A stretch of DNA of 7,966 bases. Origin: RGIG7378 sp045588325. Lineage in GTDB: Bacteria; Bacillota; Clostridia; RGIG7378. Positions 1-7,500 of this stretch are shown piece after piece. Location: positions 1 through 7,966 of the forward strand of contig JAZNEA010000071.1 in NCBI GenBank assembly GCA_045588325.1. The letters are read 5' to 3'. The notes under the pieces are model-generated. The model did not search any database. It was not told the DNA's origin and was given only the letters and a program-made list of their open reading frames with translations. How positions within the stretch are numbered: the stretch's first letter is position 1; the number at the start of each line of letters is the position of its first letter. The position numbers were made by a program, and so were the translations under genes.

Positions 1-148
1 AGCTGTTATCTACATAGTTGCCTGAAACCTCTATTTTCGTAAATGGATATATTTTTGCATTGAGCAAAGACCATATGAGTGCAAATCCTACAGTTGCTAG
101 TATTATGATTCCTTTGCTCCTCTTAGATAATCTTTTTTTAGCGGCCAC
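1..148 (-). CDS. Partial small membrane protein, candidate immunity protein for the orphan RHS toxin
   Basis: The gene runs off the left edge; 49 codons are visible. I chose the GTG at 148-146 because an AAGGAGGG ribosome site sits 7 nt upstream; an in-frame ATG at 169 would place that site inside the coding region. The visible protein starts with a strongly basic stretch (AAKKRLSKRSKG), followed by one hydrophobic segment at about residues 13-29 and then a polar stretch containing FTKIEVSGNYV. This suggests a single-pass membrane protein with its C-terminal part outside the cytoplasm. It begins 13 nt after the stop of the orphan RHS C-terminus, the usual place of the cognate immunity gene in polymorphic toxin loci. 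The KIEVSGN stretch faintly recalls the start of the extracellular domain of DivIB/FtsQ-type proteins, but this is too short to weigh. The immunity role is inferred from position only; I do not recognise the family. Confidence 0.6.
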   Translation of the reverse strand, partial: MAAKKRLSKRSKGIIILATVGFALIWSLLNAKIYPFTKIEVSGNYVDNS

Positions 149-155
149 AAATATT

Positions 156-163
156 CCCTCCTT
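156..163 (-). promoter_or_regulatory. Strong ribosome binding site for the second immunity candidate
   Basis: AAGGAGGG lies 7 nt upstream of the GTG at 148 and overlaps the stop codon of the orphan RHS gene. It decides the start of the downstream gene. It also means that gene can be translated independently of the orphan toxin, whose own initiation signal is poor. Confidence 0.75.
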
Positions 164-1142
164 ATGCATAACATGCCCTGTTTATTTTGTTTGGAATTAC
201 CGGTTTTATATTTGGCGCGAACCTTTTCTTAGTTAGGGAATTGTATATATTCTTAAACGCACTGTAAGCCATATTGGGTATAATTGTTTTTCTTGTCGAC
301 AATAACTGTGCTTTTAATATTATATTCTTTTCATCAAAGGTTCCTTTCATCAAGACATCAATAGATTTCTGTAAACAGTTATTAGCAAGCAAGTCGTATA
401 GGCCAAATCTTTTATTATTTAGATATTTCACGTGGTCTACACTTTTATCAAAATCTCCAAATAGGTAAATATATCCTCCATAATCACTCAATCCAAATCT
501 GTCCATTGCAGACCTGATTCCATAACGGGATAGGTAATATCCAAAGTTTTCTTTCTTTTTCACTTCAACGTTAACTATGAACTTTCCCGTCCAAGGGTTC
601 TCGCCTCTTCCCCAAAAGAAATACCACCAGCTACCATTACCATCTTCTAACAGTAATCCAGTATGCCCTGCTCCAGGTACCATCGTAAAATGCTGTATCC
701 ATATTGCATCCTCGCCACTGGGATCACATGCATTTACTGGGCTGTTATTACAATATGCAAACATGTTATATCCCAACGCACCCTGACCTGTTGAAATATA
801 AACATCACTATTTATAAACCTACCCCACTCTGGGTTGTAGTATCTGCTATTTAGATAATACAGTTCTGTCTCTGTGTCGTAGACGTATCCCCTATACCTC
901 AGCGGGTTATGCATACCAAGGGTGCTAGCTTTTGTGCCAGAAACACTCTCTATCTCTCCCCACGCATTGTAGGTATATAGAACTGCAGGTGGTACATCCC
1001 ACTCAGCCAGACCAACTACATCACCTTGGCCATTGAGAATATAGTAGTATATTGTGCCATTGTATTCAATATACAGAGGCCCCGCCTCTCCATATGTAAT
1101 ATACATCTCTGCAACAGTTGTATCTCCCTGGGTTATCGTCAT
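162..1142 (-). CDS. Orphan RHS C-terminus: RHS core fused to a His...Asn-Cys (papain-like/LRAT-like) toxin domain
   Basis: This 326-residue frame contains only the last part of an RHS protein. Residues 3-113 match residues 1783-1893 of the large RHS protein with, by my reading, 13 differences in 111. The core motifs are LRYRGYVYDTET, LNSRYYNPEWGRF and the closing DPSG at 140-143. After DPSG the sequence is unrelated to the large protein. It contains GAGHTGLLLEDGNGSWW with His160, and LLANNC with Cys256. A His followed about 100 residues later by Asn-Cys is the order seen in circularly permuted NlpC/P60 or LRAT-like papain folds, so a thiol hydrolase or acyltransferase toxin is plausible but unproven. 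The tail (about 270-326) is basic. The ATG at 1142 has no nearby ribosome site; the closest (AGGAGG, 1174-1169) is 26 nt away. There is no signal peptide. It is probably silent or poorly translated and acts as a stored C-terminal cassette. Confidence 0.8.
   Translation of the reverse strand: MTITQGDTTVAEMYITYGEAGPLYIEYNGTIYYYILNGQGDVVGLAEWDVPPAVLYTYNAWGEIESVSGTKASTLGMHNPLRYRGYVYDTETELYYLNSRYYNPEWGRFINSDVYISTGQGALGYNMFAYCNNSPVNACDPSGEDAIWIQHFTMVPGAGHTGLLLEDGNGSWWYFFWGRGENPWTGKFIVNVEVKKKENFGYYLSRYGIRSAMDRFGLSDYGGYIYLFGDFDKSVDHVKYLNNKRFGLYDLLANNCLQKSIDVLMKGTFDEKNIILKAQLLSTRKTIIPNMAYSAFKNIYNSLTKKRFAPNIKPVIPNKINRACYA
165..713 (-). other. Second toxin domain (orphan RHS C-terminus, residues 144-326)
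   Basis: This is the variable region downstream of the DPSG motif. Candidate catalytic residues are His160, in a G-H-T-G-L-L-L context followed by a Trp/Tyr-rich strand (SWWYFFWG), and Cys256, preceded by two Asn. GC in a 240-base sample (181-420) is about 30%, lower than the RHS core upstream, consistent with a separately acquired domain. Unlike the large protein, it has no glycine-rich hydrophobic segment after the DxSG motif. The fold assignment rests on residue pattern only. Confidence 0.55.
812..1137 (-). repeat. RHS core repeat, copy 2 (orphan)
   Basis: This 326-bp block aligns to 1959-2284 at a constant offset of 1147 with no gaps. It encodes ITQGDTTV through the GRFINSD region. Many differences between the copies are synonymous, so this is a diverged core rather than a fresh duplication. 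It ends on the right at the sequence reading GATAAC on the coding strand (1137-1132), which is also the breakpoint with the YD-repeat remnant. Confidence 0.9.
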
Positions 1143-1215
1143 AAGAATATGTGTATGTATAGGTTTCTCCTCCTAAGAGGGGTTGAGATTTCGACGTAGT
1201 CCAAGGTTCTATAAA
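1138..1215 (-). pseudogene. YD-repeat remnant of a lost RHS gene, out of frame with the orphan core
   Basis: Read on the minus strand in the frame of the TAT GAC codons, this stretch is open from a TGA at 1218 and encodes a tail ending GGETYTYTYSYDDN (about 1173-1132). That closely resembles GGNTYTYTYTYDSN in the large RHS protein (residues 1530-1543). At DNA level 1138-1175 matches 3007-3044 without gaps (34 of 38 by my count). The RHS reading frame enters the core at 1137 in the wrong phase and soon meets a stop. There is no start codon in the remnant. It marks the scar left when an upstream RHS gene was deleted, leaving only the C-terminus. Confidence 0.75.
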
Positions 1216-1219
1216 TCAA

Positions 1220-1498
1220 TCACTTCAGTAGTAACCAAGCTACTACAATAAACAAAACCAATATCGCAACAAATTCAAACCAATTAACTAGGATAAACTC
1301 CGGCAAAGTTTCCTTAACTAATCCTGTTGAAAATATTATAATTCCACAGGCAGAAAGCGTCAAAAATCCAATTCCAAATAATAATGTGACTCCCTTGGGC
1401 AATGGAGTGTCAATCGCTTTTGTAATAAACTCCGTTAAAACAAAAGCGCATACCCAGAGAACCAAAGCAACTATAAAGCCTATTATTAATTTTTTCAT
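1220..1498 (-). CDS. Three-helix membrane protein, candidate immunity protein for the large RHS toxin
   Basis: A 92-residue protein that is almost entirely hydrophobic. It starts MKKLIIGF, with likely membrane helices at about residues 3-22, 38-61 and 69-91 and a short polar loop TKAIDTPLPKG between the first two. I chose the ATG at 1498 because GGTGAT lies just upstream. The first in-frame ATG, at 1510, overlaps the RHS stop region and has no ribosome site, but would add MVIR. With the chosen start the gap to the RHS stop is only 5 nt, so translation is probably coupled. A small multi-pass membrane protein directly behind a hydrophobic toxin domain fits the pattern of immunity proteins against pore-forming bacteriocins, which sit in the membrane and block the pore. 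I do not recognise the family; the immunity role is inferred from position and topology. GC in a 240-base sample is about 34%. Confidence 0.8.
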   Translation of the reverse strand: MKKLIIGFIVALVLWVCAFVLTEFITKAIDTPLPKGVTLLFGIGFLTLSACGIIIFSTGLVKETLPEFILVNWFEFVAILVLFIVVAWLLLK

Positions 1499-1503
1499 TC
1501 TTA

Positions 1504-4500
1504 TCACCATCCAAAATATCTTTTAATAACTGCGATCCAACTTTCTCCAGGTAATCGTGTAAATGATTTAACAATAGCATTAATTGCAAATGTTATTCCT
1601 CTTGATCCTAACGAGATAACAGTTTTTAAGAGTGGTTGAGAAATATGTAACCTAGATGCTAATTTAGCCAAATTAGCAAACTTAGCCCAATATCTAAAAT
1701 GTGCTCCTATGGCTCCTAATGAAGCATTTAAAGCAACTTGTGCCGCAAGCACCCAATAATTCCAAACTCGCATTCCTAGCTTGTATTCTATCCAGTACAT
1801 TACTGCTCCAAGAACACCGCCAAAAATTCCTCCCAATACGGCACTTAACAGATTTCCGCTTTCGTCGCTATAATTTACAGGATTATTCTCGCAATAGGAA
1901 AACAGGTTATAACTCAGCAGCGTTCCACTAGCCCCAAGGAATGAGACATCATCTGCATTAACAAACCTGCCCCACTCTGGGTTATAGTAGCGGCTATTAA
2001 GGTAGTACTGCTCTGTCTCTGTGTCATATACATATCCACGGTATCTTAGTGGGTTGTGTACACCAAGAGTACTTGCAAGATTGCCAGTAATACTCTCAAG
2101 CTCGCCCCATGCATTGTAGGTATATAGAACTGCAGGTGGCACATCCCACTCCCTAAGTCCAACTACAGCTCCTTGTCCGTTGAGTATATAGTAATATACT
2201 ATGCCATTGTATTCAATATACAGAGGACCTGCCTCTCCATATGTGATATACATCTCTGCAACAGTTGTATCACCTTGAGTTATCTTCTCATAAACCAAGG
2301 TTGAACCATAATATCCATACTCGTAGGTGGTATTGCCGTCGGTCCTTGTGATTCTCTGGCCACTGGCATCGTAATCATATGTCCAGGTAGTATTGCCACT
2401 ACTCTGTGTAGCTAGTTGTCTACCATATTCCCATGTATAGGTCCAAGTGCCATCACTTAATGGATTACCTATCTGATCATAAGTAATTGCTTGTCCATTG
2501 TAGGATGTAAGCAGATCGCCCCAAGAGGCATCACCATAGGTGTATGTAATTGTCTCTAATACTGTTCCGAGAGTTCCTGTTGTGTAGGCATATCTACTCT
2601 TGGAGGTAATATTACCACCAAGATCATAAGCATAGGTCCAAGTCTCACCGGATGTTCCAAGTGTCTGGTCATTTACTCTAATAAGCTGGCCTAATGCATC
2701 ATAACTGTAGGATATGTCACCATTTCCATAAAGAGAGGTGAATGCAATCTCTGTGATATTTCCATTATCGTCATAAGAATAAATATAGCTGTGATTAATA
2801 AATCCACCATCTATTCTCCAATTCTGCACCCTATTGCTATCCTCATAATATCCAACAGAATAGTGAACGGTATCAGGAGAATCACCATTTTCTACAACAT
2901 GAATATCCTCGAGCCTACCAAGCTCATCATATACTATTTCCTCTGTTACTGTAGGTTGTGTAGAATTAGATTTTACTACGCTGCTACCTGTCTTTTGACC
3001 ATTTGAGTCATAAGTATATGTGTAGGTATAGGTATTTCCTCCTACTGTGTGGATTTCTTTAGTTAACTGACCAAGGTTGTTATACACATAGTAAACATCG
3101 TACTTTGTGTTATTGCCTTGGATAGTTTTCTCTGTATAACGAATAATGCTACCAGATTCAGAATACTTATATCTTCTCTCTACTCCTGCCTCTGTATCTA
3201 CTTCCTTAACTATATTGCCAAAGGAGTCATAGGTATATGTAAGAGTCTTTGTAGATGTTCCACTTGTGCTTTCCACCTCAATAACTCTGCCCTGAGAGTC
3301 ATAAACATATTCTTCTGTTGCACCATTACCATATGTTAGGCTGGCTAAGTTCCTATCGTACAGATTTGTATATGTATAGCTTGCCAGAGTTCTGGTTCCG
3401 ACCTTTATCGCCTTAACAATATCAAAGTTATAGTACTGCAGAGTATATGTAGTTGACTTAGTTGCTGTATTGGAGTGTGTTATTCCAGTTTGAGTGCCAC
3501 TTGTATATGTAGCATCTACTGTAACATATGTGCCATCTCCATTACCCTTACGTGTAGAAATAAGGTTATACTGGCTATCATAAACATACTCTGTCCTTGT
3601 ATCCCTGGTATCCTCTGGATATTGAATTGATTTTAGAAGGCCTGTATTTTGGTCATAATCATAAGTTGTTGTATTTCCCTCTGTATCCGTCTCAGATGTT
3701 ATGTAGTTTCCATTGGTTGTATATGTTGTGCTGCTGGTTAAAACTGTGCCATCTGCAGGGTTAGTAATTGAAGTCTGAGTCACCTGACCATAGCTGTTAT
3801 AATCATACTCGTAAATAACACCATCGGAATCGGTTTCTTTTGTCAAGTTGCCATATGTATCGTACACATAACTTGTCTGATTACCCTGGGTGTCTTTTGC
3901 ACTAACGGGCAAATTATTCTCATACTCAATCTCCATTCTATTGCCATTAGCGTCAGTCATACTTGTCATATCTAAGTCGTCATCTGACAAGCCAGTTTCA
4001 CCGTAACCATATACAGCTCCAAAGCCCTCTTTAAAGAGTTGGATTCCATCAAAATATGCTTCGTTTACGTTATAGTCATAACGAATAGCAATATCTATAG
4101 ATGAATAATCCTTAGTTGCATACACACCACCAGATACATATTGCCATATATCTGTCATGTCCATATCTGGATTAAAGCTAAGAGAAGTTGTTTCCTCTGA
4201 GCCGTCTGTGTAGTTAACTGTAGCCCTTATCTCAAATGTTCTATTGGTTTCCTCTGTAAGTGGTGCAGAGTCACCTCTAGCCCATCCAGACAGAACGAAG
4301 CTATCTCCTGCTAATCCAGAAATAGAGATTGTCTGAGTTGCATATACCTCGGCATTGGGATTTCCAACTGCCTTATAACAATACACATCCAAAACCTTAG
4401 CAGGACTTGTTGATCCAGAAATGTTAGTTGTAATATTTCTTCTGTAAATACCACTGCTTCTATCCCAACCATTATGCCCATCGCTAAAATCACCATTATA

Positions 4501-7500
4501 TACATAGTTGTATCTAGATGCTGATGTTGTCTTTTCTAGCTGCAAAGAGTCAACATATACTGTTCCTTTGCCTTGTAGTAACAAATAAGGTGTTACTGTA
4601 ACTGTGCTATTTTCTGTGTTTGTATATGTAACTTCAAATCGCTCCCACTGGCCTTCTGTTTTTCTTATCTTTTCACTCTTTGCTCCTGTGGTTATGCTTG
4701 TACCAAGAACTAAATAGAAGCCACTTGTAGTTATACTTTCTGCATTTACATATGCCGAGAAAGTTGCACTTTCTCCCGCTTCTAATTTCAATGTATTCTT
4801 ACCACTCATTGCATTAGGCAAACTATTACTGCTTGTTCTAGTTAACTTAATAGATACTGTTCCTGTATGAGTAACAGTACCGTTTTCTCTAGTACCACCA
4901 GTATATCCATCTATTTCTGTCCAGAATTTGCTATAGTTTAATACATTAGGCTGAGAAATCTTATTGCCTACAGTATTTTGCAAATTAGATGACAGTCTCA
5001 GCTGGTTCATTATTTCAGCACTATTGGCGGTGTTATTGGAATAGCCATAGTATGTGGCATTTCCCTCGCTGTCCTGAGTACAAATAGTATTGCCCCAATA
5101 GTTAAACTGACTGATTAATGTCCTACCAGCCCTATCTGTAAACTTAGTTTCGTTATGGCCATACTTAAATGTAATATAGCCTCCATCCTCTGTTGTTTCA
5201 GAATCGAGATCTGTATTATCTGCCTCTTGAACCTTTGTAATTCTATTAGGCAAACCAGCAACAGTTGTATTGTAAGTAAAATTTAATCTATACTCACAAT
5301 TCTCCATTACTCTTCTAAGCAAATGGTTTGCTCCATAACCAAAATATGTTGCGCCAGCACCATTACTATATGTGATATCTGATAACTCTCCGTCATCATA
5401 ATAATAGCTAACTCTATTTAGTTCTCCGCCTGTAATTCCATAGAACTTAATGTATGACAAAAGTCCTGAACTATACGAGAACATGTACTCTCTAGCTACA
5501 CCATCTTCTATGCTACTAATCTTAAATCTGTCTGCGGAGGTCGCTACAGATGATTTGTAATTAACATATATATAGGACTTGATTGTCTGATTATCTGAAA
5601 TCTGGACTAATCTACCTAATTTATCAAACTTACTTACGTTACCATTAGAATCTGTTATTGTGTATGTATATGATGTCCCAGATACAATTTTAGCAAGAGT
5701 TAGACCTAAACCGTCTGTATCTGTATATACATTTGCTTCGTCTGGGTCCTCAAAATAATGGCGTGTGCCATCCTCATCTTCCCATACATAGATATCATAA
5801 TCCTCTAGTTGATAAACCAGCTGATTATAGTTAGTTCTCCAGCCATAACCTAATCCAAACCTATTGTCCAAGGAGTCATTTGCATTATATACATGATAAA
5901 CAGATACCGGAGCTCTGTTACCATCATATCCCAAGTCCTGATGTACCCAAACAAGGTTACCTGAGAAGTGATTAATATATCCTGTACCTGCTCTTTCAGC
6001 TGCTAACTCAGTATAATCCCAATAGCTCTCTAAACCTGTATTATTTATGTAAAACAGGGTTAAAAGAGGATATTGCATATGATTGTCTATATCTGATGAA
6101 TAGAATTTCTTCTGTGTTGTTACTGTTGATTCATCATGTGCGGTAATTGCAATGCCTGTGTTATTACCTGTAGCAAACCAGTCCCTGGCAATATCTGTGA
6201 TATCCCACTCATAATAGCCAATTCCTGTTACCACCTGATAATCCTGAACAATGCTTGAAAAATCCGGCTGAGTTGACCAATTCATGCTGACACCATTTGT
6301 GCTCGATGTCCAATTTTCCGTTACTTTATGCACATCTATTACCATAGAAGTGGCATCAGATAATGGATTGTATAGCTTTAATTTTGCATCTACAACGACA
6401 TCTGCAGAAGTAAGATATGGCAGTGCATTAAACTTAACAAAAGAACGAACTGTACCATATACGCTATCCTTACCTGCTCTCAAATACATATTTGTGTATG
6501 TAAAGGCATCTGTATATGTATTTAGCTCTGCAATGCCAATATCCTCAATTGTAGTGTTTGTAGATACTGCAGAAACAGTCGGATCCAATACTACTGGGAA
6601 TGCTGCTGTCCTTAGCCAATCATGAGGTAAATTATATTGCAGAATATATGTGTTATCTGTTGTCTCTGTAAGTGTTACAACAATGTCTGTAGAGATATCT
6701 CCATTACTATCCTCTAAATATGGTGCAGACAAGCGAAACACTTCTGTACCATCCTCATTGCTATATGCAATGATTGTGTTATCCAGCTGGAGTCTTAATA
6801 CAACTCCATCTGTTTCAATACTATATGCATATTTGCTTGTAGCTACAGATAGGCTCTCAATAACAATAGACTCCTTAATACCCTTATGAGTAACAACATA
6901 CTCCAAGTCAACTCCATTAAACACACCCTTGTAAGTTGCTGTCTCATACATATTATCTAAAAAATGTTCCTGGACCTCTGTAACCTTTAGCCCCTTAACA
7001 GAAGCAAACGTTTTTTCATCTATTTTTACCTTGGAACTACTAAGTGCTTCCAAAGTTATCTTCTCTTTAGAAGATAATGAAACTTCTTTTTGTTTTGTTG
7101 CTAAAGCTCTAGTTTCTTTTCCAGAAGAAACAGAAATCTGGCCTAAAAAGGCCAGACTAAGAGAATACCCGTTGTGTGTAAGTGTTGTAGTACCTGTTGC
7201 AATATCTTGTGGAATGGAGATTTCTACATCCGAAGCACTAACATACTTGCCATTTTGCAAAGAAAGGTTAGTGGTTATGTCCTTCCACTGTCCATTCTCT
7301 TTCTTGTGTATAGCATCTCCATAACTCAAAACCATGTTAACGCCATTAGACAGCTTGTATGTCTTACTGGACTCGGTTCTAAAATCTTGAATTTCTCCCA
7401 AGACATACACATCCTCTAAGGATTCACCCCAAGAATATTGATTAACAAATGTTGGCGAATATATGCTACCACTAGCGATTGGGCCGACAGGGGTAATATC

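Noticed and set aside
146..169. ATG at 169 as start of the left-edge gene
   Set aside because: It is in frame, but the ribosome site AAGGAGGG would then lie inside the gene; GTG at 148 is correctly spaced.
162..171. Perfect 10-bp palindrome TTATGCATAA
   Set aside because: It is short, AT-rich and formed by the orphan stop codon and neighbouring bases; no second copy or site context was seen.
1169..1180. CCTC-TTAG-GAGG mini hairpin over the AGGAGG upstream of the orphan
   Set aside because: Only a 4-bp stem, and the ribosome site has no usable start codon nearby, so a regulatory role is not supportable.
1143..1219. Terminator between the first immunity gene and the orphan cassette
   Set aside because: No stable stem followed by a T-tract was found on the minus strand; read-through into the orphan cassette seems likely.
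18..7419. Open frames on the plus strand (for example 274-468, 577-786, 6284-6625, 7031-7324) and a minus-strand frame at 4311-4505
   Set aside because: All lie on top of well-supported minus-strand coding regions, lack family features, and the long ones are antisense shadows of repetitive low-complexity RHS coding sequence.
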